Positions 46,182 to 57,433 of a DNA stretch of 64,000 nt are shown here, piece by piece. Each line of letters starts with the position of its first letter. Position 1 is the first letter of the stretch. The translations under genes were made by a program, and so were the position numbers. The notes beneath the pieces were generated by a model, which ran no database searches, was not told where the DNA came from, and worked only from the letters and a program-made list of their open reading frames with translations. Source of the stretch: Seiridium cupressi (taxonomy: Eukaryota; Ascomycota; Sordariomycetes; Amphisphaeriales; Sporocadaceae); assembly GCA_036674765.1 (NCBI GenBank), contig JARVKI010000045.1:124001-188000 (forward strand), written 5' to 3'.

Positions 46182-46468
46182 ATTGGTTGAAGGGCAGAGA
46201 TCAGTCTGTATCCTACCTATCTAGAAACTATCATCATCTTCGTGGCCTTTCACTCTGTTGCACAATCCATCTGACATAAGCTCATTACAATTGACGGGCC
46301 CTAATAGCTGCGTAGCGCCGTCCTCTCAGTGAAGGGAGGCAGCATCACGTGGCGCTTCACGCCCGCAACGCCGAGGCCGACTAAATTCAGATCTGCAAAA
46401 TAGCCTGTATACGCTTCTCCAAATAGTGAAAATTCGTGGGGTGGCATGGCCAATGTCAAGATAGCGGC

Positions 46469-46956
46469 TTAACCTCCACGGCTTTGTAGTGAATCTTTCT
46501 GGAGCTCTTGTGCGAATCCAACCAGTGAGCGGTTCTGGAGATCCGAGAGAAGAATCATGGACGACACTTGTATTGCGATATTGCCTAAGGCAAGAAGCAT
46601 GAGCAATAACACTTTAAAGTACAGCATATATTTCATATTCGTCCCGTTTAACAATTGGTAGATAAACACTCGAGGTCCAGCACTAACAAATCTGAGAATA
46701 AATAATGACGCAACCTTAGATAGAGGAAAAATACGGCGTTCAAGCACTAATGTAGCAACCATAATGTACAAATGTTTGTTTTAGCTGCAATGGATATCCG
46801 GAGTATCACGATAACAGGGTGATGAGTTGAGATAAGAAGCCCGACAGCATTATTCGTCGCCATGAGTGACTTGCGTACTGCCCGTCTGGAACGGCTCCTT
46901 AGCCAGTCCATAGAAACACAAAAGAATCGATTATAGCGCAGGAAATCGTCATGCAT
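46469..46956 (-). pseudogene. Remnant of a multi-pass membrane protein
   Basis: Two frames offset by one: 46956-46747 and 46771-46469. The second has transmembrane-like segments (LFILRFVSAGPRVFIYQLL, YFKVLLLMLLALGNIAIQV) followed by SSMILLSDLQNRSLVG. That resembles the C-terminal end of large fungal membrane proteins of unknown function. N-terminal parts are missing and the frames do not join, so it is most likely decayed. Confidence 0.35.
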
Positions 46957-47553
46957 ATAATGATTATAAATACATTTACTCGGCCAAGAGAATTTTAAAC
47001 GGATTACTTTGCTTGCTTGACCTGCAGTGAAAGCTCTGCGACCTCCGGCGGAAGGTCAATGGTATCGGACACTGACCACTCTGCTCGAGGTCGATGGAAT
47101 CTTTAAGCGATTGTGTGTTGCATCTCAGAGGCGGTTTATTCCAAGATACATGTCTTTTTGTGCAATAAAGGCGTCATGATCTGTGATACAAGATGGCTGG
47201 CGACTGGGACTATGTACTGTAGTTGAGACTCTGGTTTCTGACTCTGTGCGAGGGTGGCATGCTCGTAGAGTACGAGCTACGATGCCGAGACGTAGTGACG
47301 TCAGTAGGAGCCTCCGTAATATCGTCGCTATGATCCATTATCTCGAAATTTCAAAGAGCCATGACAAGAAATATTGCGCAAGCTCATTTAGGGTAGTAAT
47401 AGCCGCTCATAATGCCATGGATAATTAGATAGTCACCAACAGGACAGTCAATCGGCACGTGATGCCATATATTTATACTCTTCCAATGTCTAATATCTAT
47501 ATTATGTCCGGCGTAGTGCCCTTGAATTTAATTAATTTGGATGGTAGTTCAAT

Positions 47554-47600
47554 GGGGGTGGTGTGGGGGCCAACGGGGGCCAACGGGGGCCAATGGGGGC
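47554..47600 (+). repeat. G-rich decamer tandem repeat, G-quadruplex motif
   Basis: The unit CAACGGGGGC (last copy CAATGGGGGC) repeats between 47571 and 47600, preceded by two more GGGGG tracts. In total five GGGGG tracts (47554, 47565, 47575, 47585 and 47595) are separated by loops of 5-6 nt. This satisfies the canonical intramolecular G-quadruplex pattern on the plus strand. Confidence 0.85.
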
Positions 47601-50047
47601 TGGTTTAACTGTAAACGGGCAACACAAATATAACAGATACGGAGGCTTGATTTAGCTATCTAAATTCCCCCTGGGAAATTCCCGAACTGCCCCCTAGCCA
47701 ATAGGGCTGACGTCATACCCAGCTATAGCCACCAGGGCCCTTGACATTTCTTTCTTTGTGTTGTGCCGACGACACTTCACCTCCCAAGGGCCTACGTTCC
47801 CATAGTTCCGAGATATGGCTTCGGCACTGGTTTTACTTGATATCATGCCATGTTTATTTATGAACTGAAGGATCCGTGCGGACCCATGTCATTCAACAGT
47901 GATTGGGCGTCTAGAATTATGCCCTAGAGGTTTTCGGTGGGCATCTGCAAGTAATACCCTATCGATCTCGTGTCGATCCCGAATCATTCAGCCGTAGTGG
48001 GGGCTGTAACTCAAAGCTTGTGGCACCGTAGGGCATATGTGCTACACTTTAGTAGGCCTGAAGTTGTATGCACCTGATCCGTCGATGCAGCCTTACCTTG
48101 ACGGGCTGAAGTTCCCCGACCACGAAACGCGGGAAGGATGCGAGATCTGTACCGTATTTACAGGCGATAGACTACCGTGTATGATGGCAGCTTAGGCGTG
48201 GCCATGGATCGTGGTCCAGTCGGGAGGGTGAGCGCTACTGCAGGACCGTGTTGATCCAGCAACGTGGTAGGGCTGAAACGACGGCCATGCTGGATGTACA
48301 CTTGTGCTGTCGATTGGCTCATGAATGCTTGATGGACAATACAACTTTCACACACTCCCATAAAGTCCTTAATCTTTGGATACACGCAATGGACCGTTCT
48401 ACCTTAACCCAGCATCTCATGGGTTTCGTTTCAAAATTCAGAAACACAAGCCACCCTGATGGGTGCGTGCTCGCTTTGATTGGACCTCTGAGAAGCTATC
48501 AAATCAAAACAGCATTGTTAACAAAGGTTGACCACTCTCGTCCAACGCCGACGCCAAAGCGTACTAACAAAATTAAATGCCTCTAGTCAACACTCCTGGC
48601 AGCTGTACGACACGGGTCCTACTAGGTAAACTTGAATACAGCATAACCACCGTTCTTCGGCGAAGCGAACCACCGTTGGTGACGTAAATTAGGCCGTGTG
48701 TGGATATCAAGCGCGGTGTAGATAATCCCGACGAACCCCATGTCGGGGATTGAGCGTTAATATCGCACCAGAATCGCAGGTTTGCCTGCCGTTGCCAAGT
48801 CCCGAGAACCATGAATGCCTGCCGCCAAAGGCCGGAATCAACGCCATGGACGCGAGACGCGAGACTCGATGCTACAGAAGTCCCAGAGAACTGGGCGTGA
48901 CACACGATCGGAGAAAGCATAAACGGGGATGCTAACCCCACCAGCTCTGGGGTGATGGGACGTCCGAGCCAATGAGGGTCAGTACCGCTTTTCCGTGGGC
49001 GGATCCGCCGGCCTCGGTTTGGCCTGTAGCGATTCCCCTCTCACCACTATTCCCAAGATCCTGTGACCGTCATGAGTTTTTTCAACGGGTCTCCAGCGTG
49101 GGAAAAGGGCCGAATGAATTGCGGGGAGGCTGGAAATTGGGGACGCATTGGGGTTGCGCTTCCCCATATTACTCTGTACGGGGCATGGAGTGACATGGGG
49201 AGATCGTGAATGTCATCATCCTACTGGGAATTTATGGGTCCTGGGGAATTATTTGCTTGGTAGCGAGCGACTAATGGTTAAATATCGGCGTCGGACTAGG
49301 GTCGAAGACTGCCGACGCCAAAGCCCCGACTGGGCCATTCGACAGCCGCTAAAGGATGATGTCGCTGGCAAAGGCTCTGATGTGCATTTCCCCAACCGCC
49401 GAAAAGTGCCTTTTTCTGGGAAATCCTGGGAAATCTGGGGCGCCAACCATGACCTTGAAATCGTGTCTTGCATGACAACCCGGCCCTTACTATTCACCCG
49501 CTGTTCAAAGCTCCAAATCCCAGTAGCCCCCGAACCAACAAAAGCACGACTTGTTGTCAACCTAGTTCATCGGCAGGAGCCGTGTGTGCCGCCGTCGCTG
49601 GGAAAGTCTTGGCCATACCCATTTTCGCCATGTTTTTTTCTCTCCAGTCTTCGCATCCTAGCACGCACTCCACACCATACCCCACACAAATTCACAACCT
49701 CAACGGGGCCACGATGAAAGTACGGTCTGCCCATTCCAGCCTTGACTCCAGTAAGCCGCGGTGTGATCTCGGTCCTATTTCTCTTTCTCCGGAGAAGTTA
49801 TGGGGATTCCATGGAGCTGCCATCATATGTAGTCGCTTACAACTCCATTCTTGGGGTCGAAATGAGCTGGAGAACTGACGATGGCCCGCAATGTCTATTG
49901 TCTCTGCGGTATCAGTACCCCGACCGCTGAGCAGCCTCGGAGAACACACCCTAGTCCAAGCGGGGATCCCAGCCGTTGATGCAAGGGCATCTTGGTTCTC
50001 TCACGACTCTAGTGCCCGGGCACACCGTGAGGCGAGAATGGACTGGC

Positions 50048-50054
50048 TATATAA
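50048..50054 (+). promoter_or_regulatory. TATA box of the beta-glucosidase gene
   Basis: TATATAA (in GGCTATATAACGG) lies 70 bp upstream of the ATG at 50124, a good core-promoter match for a strongly expressed gene. Confidence 0.6.
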
Positions 50055-50123
50055 CGGCGAGGTTGACTGCGATGCTGAGTGAATTTGTTTGCCCGCCAAC
50101 CTTACGCCACAGATCCATTCACC

Positions 50124-52697
50124 ATGGCTTCTCCTAGGTCACTCCTTCTGTCTTCCCTGCTACTGCTAGGCGCAGTCAACGGTCAAGACTTTAGCGGCAG
50201 CTCACGCGGCGAGGATGCTTTCTCCTACGTACAGCCGGAAGATACCACTATCCTAACACAATATGGCTCTTCACCGGCCGTCTACCCCTCTCGTATGCTC
50301 TGACCCTTCCCTTTGACGACCAACGGTCACCATTTAGACAATGTCACTGACGTACCATCCCAGCAAATGCCACCGGAACTGGTGTATGGGCAGACGCCGT
50401 TGCCAAGGCCAAGGCCTTCGTCGCTCTCCTGACTCTGGAAGAGAAAGCCAACATGGTGACTGGTACTCCCGGACCTTGTGTTGGAAATATTTATCCTATT
50501 CCTCGTCTCAACTTCTCTGGACTATGCTTGCAAGATGGCCCCTTGGCCATCCGCGTCGCTGATTACGCCAGCGTCTTTGAGGCCGGTGTGACTGCTGCCA
50601 GTTCTTGGGATAAGCAGATCCTCTACGAGCGAGGCTATGCCATGGGCGAGGAGTTCAGAGCCAAGGGCTCGCAGATTGCTCTTGCGTAAGTGGATATTCA
50701 ATTAAGCGTGAGCTCATTGCCGATAGCTAACACAACTCAGGCCCGTATGTGGTCCTTTGGGACGATCCGCGTACTCAGGCAGAAACTGGGAAGGCTTCGC
50801 CGCCGACCCTTACTTGACTGGTATCGCTATGGAAGAGACTGTCAGCGGTATTCAAGATGCCGGTGTCCAGGCCACGGCTAAGCACTACATTGGAAACGAG
50901 CAGGAGACCATGAGGAACCCCGAGTTCGATTCCAACGGTACTCTAACGGAGGTGCTCTTTGAAGCTGTGTCTGCCAACATTGATGACAGAACCATGCACG
51001 AACTTTACCTGTGGCCATTTGCCAATGCCGTCAAGGCCAACGTCGCCAGTGTGATGTGCTCTTACCAGCGCATCAACGGATCCTACAGCTGCCAGAACAG
51101 CAAGGCTTTGAACGGTCTTCTCAAGGAGGAACTCGGTTTCCAGGGTTACGTCATGTCTGACTGGGGTGGTACTCACTCTGGTGTCGCTGCTATCGTAGCT
51201 GGTGAGGACATGGACATGCCTGGCGGTATCGGAGAATACGGTTTGGTTCCCGAGGCCGGCTCTTTCTGGGGCAACAATGTTACCGCTGCTGTCAACAACG
51301 GAACTCTCGATGTGTCTCGCCTTGATGACATGATCGTCCGAATCATGACTCCCTACTATCATCTGGGCCAGGATGTCGACTTCCCCAGTGTTGACCCTTC
51401 CACGGCTGACCTCAACACCTTCTCACCTCGATCCACCTGGCTCAAGGAGTGGAACCTCACTGGCGAGGCTAGCCGCGATGTCCGCGGCGAGCATGGTGCT
51501 CTGATTCGCAGACATGCTGCGGAGGCTACCATTCTTCTCAAGAACACCAACAATGCTCTTCCTCTGAAGGCCCCCAAGTCCATCGCCGTCTTCGGCAACG
51601 ATGCTGGTGATGATACCGAAGGCTTTTACTACGAGGCTGATTTCGAATTCGGCACCCTGGCTGTTGGTGGTGGCTCCGGTACTGGTCGCCTCACATATCT
51701 TACCACACCGCTGGAGGCTATCAAGGCCCGAGCTGCTCAGACCAATTCTCTCGTCCAGTACTGGCTTAACAACACGTTGATTGAATCCTCGGCTATGCCT
51801 GACCTTTGGATCCCTGCCGTCCCTGACGTCTGCATTGTCTTCCTGAAGACCTGGGCAGAGGAAGGTTCCGACCGCGAGCACCTCACGGTGGACTGGGACG
51901 GTGAAGAGGTTGTCACATCGGTCGCCAGCTACTGCAACAACACTGTTGTTGTGACTCACTCATCTGGGATCAACACTCTGCCCTTTGCAGACAACCCTAA
52001 CGTCACTGCTATCTTGGCTGCCCATTACCCTGGCCAGGAGTCGGGTAATTCCATCGTCGATGTTCTTTATGGTGATGTCAACCCTTCGGGCAGACTCCCC
52101 TACACCATTGCATACAATGGCACCGACTACAATGCGCCTCCCACTACTGCGATCAATACCACTGGTATTGACGACTGGCAGTCATGGTACGATGAGAAGC
52201 TTGAGATTGACTACCGCTACTTTGATGCCCAGAACATCTCAGTGCGCTACGAGTTCGGCTTTGGTCTCTCGTATACCACCTTCGAGATTTCTGACATTCA
52301 GGCCGAAGCCCTCGTCGAAGACATCACCGCAGCTGCCGAGATCCAGGAGACCACCCCCGGTGGTAACCCTGCTCTTTGGGAGTCGATCTACAATGTCACC
52401 ATCTCTCTGTGCAACACTGGCGATGTTGCAGATGCTGCCGTTCCCCAGCTGTACGTCTCCTTCCCGGAGAGCGCTCCTGAGGGCACCCCGCCGAAGCAGC
52501 TCAGAGGCTTTGAGAAGGTTGTTCTCGAGGCAGGCGAGACTCAGACCGTCGCATTTGAGTTAATGCGACGCGATCTTAGCTACTGGGATATCATCTCTCA
52601 GCAGTGGTTGATCCCCACTGGAGAATTCGACCTTAGTGTCGGTTTCAGTAGTCGCGACCTGAAGCAGGTCGCTAGCGTTACCCTGGTATCTGCATAA
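50124..52697 (+). CDS. Secreted beta-glucosidase, glycoside hydrolase family 3
   Basis: Three exons (50124-50292, 50364-50685, 50741-52697) give 815 residues. Hydrolyses terminal glucose from cello-oligosaccharides. A signal peptide (SLLLSSLLLLGAVNG) is followed by QDFSG. The GH3 N-terminal domain contains GTPGPCVGNIYPIPRLNFSG, LCLQDGPLAIR, the KHYIGNEQE loop, and VMSDWGGTHSG, whose Asp is the nucleophile. The C-terminal alpha/beta domain and a fibronectin-III-like domain follow (FGFGLSYTTFEIS; PPKQLRGFEKVVLEAGETQT). Codons strongly favour C at third positions, unlike most neighbours, which suggests high expression. Numerous N-glycosylation sites are present. It ends before a GPI signal, so it is probably extracellular, as are fungal cellulolytic enzymes of this size. 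Confidence 0.95.
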
Positions 52698-53680
52698 TTG
52701 TGCAGAAATTCATGAGGCTAGTAATGACTAATGATAGTATGAATAATATTCTGATTGACTAAATACCCTACTCGGAAATTCCGCCATGCACTTATGAACG
52801 TTTTGCTGCTCGTGCCTTAAGAGGCTGATTGGGGTGTAGTTGCGGCGAATAGTCGCTGGTGGACTGAAGCTTGATGTAGCTCCGACTATTAGCTGATACC
52901 GTTTGCGCCAGCCTTCCCGGATATCCGAAGGACAATGTAGGTCGCCCTGTGGAAAAACCAGTGCGTGGATTGGATCAACAATGCTCTCTTTCCCTTGAGT
53001 ACCAGATATTCTGCCTCGAAATCAAGCCCCGGAAGTTCCGTCATCTCAACGCGGGGACTAAAGCATTAACATTTACCCCAAACTTTTGCGCTATGAGCCT
53101 AGATGTCTCCAGCACCTGTCACGCAGCACTAGGCCCCGATTTCTCATCGCCAAGCCAGAGAAGATCTGGGGCAGTAGATGCGCGATCACTTGCATGGTTT
53201 GCACCACTGGCAGTCTGTCTAGGTAGTGGCCTAAATAGTGTTGATCTTAACCAATGTGGCTTGCGCATTTGTCCCTTGCCATTCCCATTCCCCTCACTCT
53301 CCGCACCGGAAAACCCGCCAACGCTTCGACCCGGCTCGTCCGCAACGACAATCACAAGCGACATCTCGGGGAAGACGAGCGAAGTCGCTCGGCATGTCAT
53401 CTAGCCAATCTTGGCCTGGAATCTACCATGATCCTGGCGCCGCTTCGAGGCTAACTTGGCACTTGGCCTCCACCTACCGGTATCCTGATCCACTATGTGG
53501 GTATGCCGGCACATGTGGAGGTGAGGACGGGGGTGGAGATTCCGGGGAAGCTGGGGAAGTCGATGGATACAGTCTTCTATGGACTCGAAGGCATGTTCCT
53601 CTGGCCATCATCGCACGATATAGCGTGTTTTGGCCTTGATTGTTGGTTTGTGGTAGAAATCAGACCTCATAAACATCAAT
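52698..53680. other. Intergenic region
   Basis: 3' flank of the beta-glucosidase and promoter of the MFS gene. Small open frames (up to 151 codons at 52949-53404) lack recognisable features. Confidence 0.5.
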
Positions 53681-55537
53681 ATGTCGGGCTGGAAGCACGC
53701 CTTCTCGGCGTCCAAGGATGAGATCAAGGAGGCAAGACCGCCAGGGACCGTTGTGCTGATTGGTGAGTATTTTATTGTCCGAGTTCTTTAGCTGAGCACC
53801 AGCTACTTATTCCTATTGAATCGACGCCTACCACATGTCTTTGTGACTAACGTATATTAGAACACGCCGGTAAGGCTGATCCAGAAGTTGGCCACGGCGA
53901 CCATGACGTTACCCTTCGATTCCCTCGACCTTCAGCAGATCCCGCAGATCCTCTCAATTGGGCACCGTGGAGAAAACACCTGATGCTTCTCGTTGTATCT
54001 CTATACGCGTTGATATCAAATTTCACATCCGCCAGCATTGCTCCTGGTCTCACGCTATGGCCGCTTAACTATCCACAAGACATCAGACCATTTCCAATAT
54101 TAGCCAGACTAATTGCGGTAAGTCTTTTGCTTCGTTGAGTACGAAAGGCCGTCAAGGTTTGCTGACGAGTTAAACTGCTTAGGTCAATGTGCTATTCCAA
54201 GGAGCTGGTAACATTTGGTGGGTGTCTCTGTCGAATATAGTAGGCCGAAGACCAGTTTTGATCGTAGCGACACTGCTCTTGACATTGTGCACCATGTGGT
54301 GTGGTCTAGCGACCAACTATAACTCGCTCTTCGCAGCCCGCATCTTCCAGGGTATCGGAAATGCCGCAGCTGACACCGTGGCACCTGCACTGATTGGTGA
54401 CGCGTACTTCATGGATGAGCGTGGACGAGCGATGGTAAGACGGTGTGGAGTGGCACTCTGCGACGATGGCGCTGACATGAATTGCAGACTCTATACACAG
54501 TATGTCTCGTCGCAGGACCCATCGTCGGAGGAATTGCTGGTGGCTATATTGCATTCGGGATAAGCTGGGCCTACGTGTTCTGGATTGGTACAGCCATGTC
54601 AGCCGTTACCTTCATTGGAACTGTTCTGTTCGTTCCCGAGACTCTGTATGTGAGGGATGCAACGTCAGCAGACGACTACGATAACACATTCGGTCCATCG
54701 AAGGAGACCGCAGTTCACCTTGAACGGACGCCTACCCAACAAACCACCTACAATACTTACACGTTCTCCCGGTCCCTTGGATTCATCAAGCCTCCTGGTG
54801 GTTGGCTGTACCATTTCATTCAGCCATGGCGAACACTCGCTCTGCCGGGCACCTGGGTCGTCATGTTGCACTACGGTGGACTGGTCGGCGGCATCGTAAC
54901 CATCTCAACCATCGGACCTCAGCTGGTTGCACAGCCCCCTTATCTGTGGGGTGATAATACCGGCTTGATCAACGTTGGAGCTTTGGTCGGTTGTATCCTC
55001 GGCGCTGTGTACACGTACCTGTTGTCGGACTCGCGCCTGAAGAGTCATGCTAAGCGCGAGAGCCATGGATACGCAGAACCCGAGAGTCGTTTGCCGACCA
55101 TGTTCCCAGCTCTGATTATCGCGACGGGTGGTTTCTTGACCTTTGGCTTCTGTGCACAAAACCCAACACCGAAATCTTGGGTTGGTCTTGAAGCTGGGTA
55201 CGGCATGATCTCCTTCGGACTGATGCAAGTTCCCTCGATCGGATTCAACTACGTAAGTGCTTCATACAAGGCTCCTCTATAAGACGCAGAGCTGACTTGA
55301 AACCAGTTGATTGATGCGTACTCCTACCTTGCTGCCGATTGCTTCGTTATGGTCACCATCCTGCGTGCCGTCATCGCGTTCGCTTGGACGTTCTTCGTTT
55401 CGGACTGGATCACCGTGGACGGACCAGCTGAAGCATTCGGCATTTTCGGCATGCTTATGGGAGTCTTTGGTCTTCTCGCTGTTCCGCTCTGGCTCTACGG
55501 CAAGAGGATGCGAATGGCGACTGCGTGTATGTTCTGA
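53681..55537 (+). CDS. MFS transporter
   Basis: Five exons (53681-53762, 53861-54117, 54183-54434, 54488-55252, 55307-55537) give 528 residues in frame. Proton-coupled membrane carrier of small molecules; the sequence has the usual hydrophobic segments. Motifs: LNWAPWRKHLMLLVVSLYA at TM1; NIVGRRPVLIVATLLLT (motif A, loop 2-3) after TM2; RIFQGIGNAAADTVAP at TM4; VAGPIVGGIAGGYIAFGISW (motif C-like) at TM5; and VPETLYVR after TM6. This pattern fits the 12-segment fungal DHA1-type group. It is convergent with the MAPEG gene, 78 bp apart. The substrate is unknown. A further intron before a stop is possible but not needed. Confidence 0.92.
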
Positions 55538-55615
55538 GTCACCCGTTATGGGGCGGACGAGAATCAGTCTTAGCAATTTATTATGAATATTAATAATCTC
55601 AACATTTGCAGGAGT

Positions 55616-56110
55616 CTATCCCAGGATTTGCGCCGCCTTGTAGATCTGGTATATGGACAAGCCACTGCCAGCAGCCCACGACAGGCTTCTGAAGAAGCTC
55701 TTGCTCGTATCTTCGGTCTGAATATAGAGGACGTTGTACACCGTGCGCACTGCGAACCAAGCACCCACAAATGTCGTCAACCCCGTGAAATCCTCTTCTC
55801 GCACCCTTTCCCCGAATCCCTGAAGGGTCGCCTTCTCTGCAATGATACTCGCCAGCACGGCAGTTATGAACAAGGGCAGCTGCTCCATGTTGTTGGACTG
55901 CGCGTTCTCAGCGCGCTGGTACTTCTGGAACACGGCATCTGGGACTTTGCCCTTAACGGCGGACGGCGATAGGGAGGCCTTTGGATTCGCGTTGTCGACT
56001 CTGTAGCCGTTGGATGCGAGGAGCGAGCCCGCATAGGCGTGCGGCACTAGCGAAAATACATAGTAGGCCGGGATGGCGAGGAGGGGATAGTTGAGGGAAT
56101 TGGATGACAT
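55616..56110 (-). CDS. MAPEG family membrane protein (microsomal glutathione transferase-like)
   Basis: 164 residues, single exon. MAPEG proteins are small four-helix membrane enzymes for glutathione- or eicosanoid-type chemistry. Signature region: FQKYQRAENAQSNNMEQLPL, then FITAVLASIIAEK (family motif RAxxAxxNxxExxPxF). Hydrophobic segments: LNYPLLAIPAYYVFSLVPHA, the helix above, and VGAWFAVRTVYNVLYI. ATG at 56110 (MSSNSLNYP) gives the normal family length; the open frame reaches further to 56251, but that part is not conserved-looking. It is convergent with the MFS gene. The substrate is not known; detoxification by glutathione conjugation is an inference. Confidence 0.9.
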   Translation of the reverse strand: MSSNSLNYPLLAIPAYYVFSLVPHAYAGSLLASNGYRVDNANPKASLSPSAVKGKVPDAVFQKYQRAENAQSNNMEQLPLFITAVLASIIAEKATLQGFGERVREEDFTGLTTFVGAWFAVRTVYNVLYIQTEDTSKSFFRSLSWAAGSGLSIYQIYKAAQILG

Positions 56111-56215
56111 TTCGAGGGGTTGAATTATCGATTGGGTGGGAATCAAGTCGTTGTGGATGATTGCGACTTGATTGAGACTGTGTGTGAGTGTAGGTCGTTC
56201 GGGAGTAGCAGTGTC

Positions 56216-56227
56216 CTTATATTTAAG
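56216..56227 (-). promoter_or_regulatory. TATA-like box of the MAPEG gene
   Basis: On the minus strand CTTAAATATAAG lies about 106 bp upstream of the ATG at 56110. Confidence 0.4.
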
Positions 56228-56884
56228 CTCCGAAATGAATGACGTCGCCACGTGTCGGCCGTCTCAACCCATGACGTAATTAGTGATACTGAAAGTCGCA
56301 ACATGTCAACGGTTTCTATCGCATTCGGTTGTTATTCAAAGTCTAGTTTGGATCTATTTGGCTGTTACTATCTGAACGCGAACATCCCATTATAAAGCAG
56401 GATACTTTCCTGTTGCACGAGTTTACCACGTACGCGCTCCTCCCCGTGGGCCGCGCGCAATTCATAAATGGTTTAGCGTGAAAGCCAATCTCTTTGTAAG
56501 ACGACTGTATTTCAGGCAGTATATCAGATATCGCTACCTTGAAAAATTCAATCGGATACAACACAGTATTAATATAGCATACTATAAGACCCGTGTTTTA
56601 TTTATATCGTTATAAGCCGACCCAACAGTAGTGGGGTTGCCGTGATCCAACCCCACACGTTTGTGAAACTCGTCTGCAGGTCTGTCCTATCGCATTATGT
56701 TGTGGGGGTAGGCAACAAATGGATTACAGTAACATGATTGCCGCAGAGCCTTAATGTGTGCCATGCCGGCATATACACTCTGCCCCACCAGCACAATTGG
56801 GATTTATACAAGAGGTTATAATACTGACATTAGGCGGATATAGATTGGTCGACTCTGTTCGGAGGTCGCGGTCAAAAGTCATGA

Positions 56885-57110
56885 GCCGCCCCACTTCTGC
56901 ATTACTTTTTGGATAATTAGAGCGTAGCTGTCGTGCAGCAATCCGGCCAAATCAGCTGCAGCTGATGATGCTGGCCCTAGCAGCTGATCTGAGCTAAGAC
57001 ACAGCTGCTGCAAAATCTGTCAGCTCGCTAGCAGCTCAGGGCAGTCTTCCAGTCCAACTGGCGAGCCGCTGAGAGTCAGCTGTTGCATAACTATGCATTA
57101 GTGGGGCGGC
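56885..57110. repeat. Inverted-repeat-bounded segment rich in CAGCTG
   Basis: GCCGCCCCACT at 56885-56895 and its perfect complement AGTGGGGCGGC at 57100-57110 bound a 226-bp segment. On the inner side both arms then carry TGCAT, two bases further in. The interior holds at least five CAGCTG hexamers (for example 56951-57012 and 57078). No clear target-site duplication is visible. It could be a decayed small transposon or a composite regulatory region. Confidence 0.4.
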
Positions 57111-57433
57111 CCAAGACTCTTGGAAGACACCAAAAATCTAATGCGATGATACTCACTCCGCACGGTTGTCACGGATGCAACGCAACGTGAGGAGGATCGA
57201 GAGGGTGGGGAGCTTACCCCACTAAGCAATGAGTACGGGTATTTAACTAGCGTTTTGCAGGGAACTCACTGTTGTTCCTTCGTGCTTAATTAATGAAGAT
57301 TGTAGACCTCATATATGAGCTCTTGACTTTTGTTGGTGGCTGATCCGTGACAACAGTAGTTTCCCCATTGTTCGCAGTCCTTCACGCTTCTATCCGTAAC
57401 CAATTCAACTCTCTCCACAAAGACGCCCATGCC

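Larger units (their letters stand above)
46957..50123. other. 3.2-kb non-coding region
   Basis: No gene could be supported. It contains a G-rich tandem repeat (listed) and the beta-glucosidase promoter, with duplicated CTGGGAAATC around 49416-49436. The longest open frame (189 codons, 49148-49717) has no domain-like composition and overlaps minus-strand frames of similar size. Confidence 0.5.
56111..57433. other. Divergent intergenic region
   Basis: Separates the MAPEG start (minus) from the isopropylmalate dehydrogenase start (plus). Contains many CAGCTG palindromes within an inverted-repeat-bounded segment (listed). No coding sequence recognised. Confidence 0.5.

Noticed and set aside
49148..49717. 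189-codon plus-strand frame upstream of the beta-glucosidase
   Set aside because: No domain-like composition, competing frames on the other strand, and it covers the presumed promoter.
51423..51959. 178-codon minus-strand frame inside the beta-glucosidase
   Set aside because: Antisense shadow of a gene with strong C-ending codon bias, which removes stops on the opposite strand.
55583..55972. Extra 3' exon of the MFS gene
   Set aside because: The only frame that stays open is antisense to the MAPEG gene. The stop at 55537 gives a normal transporter length.
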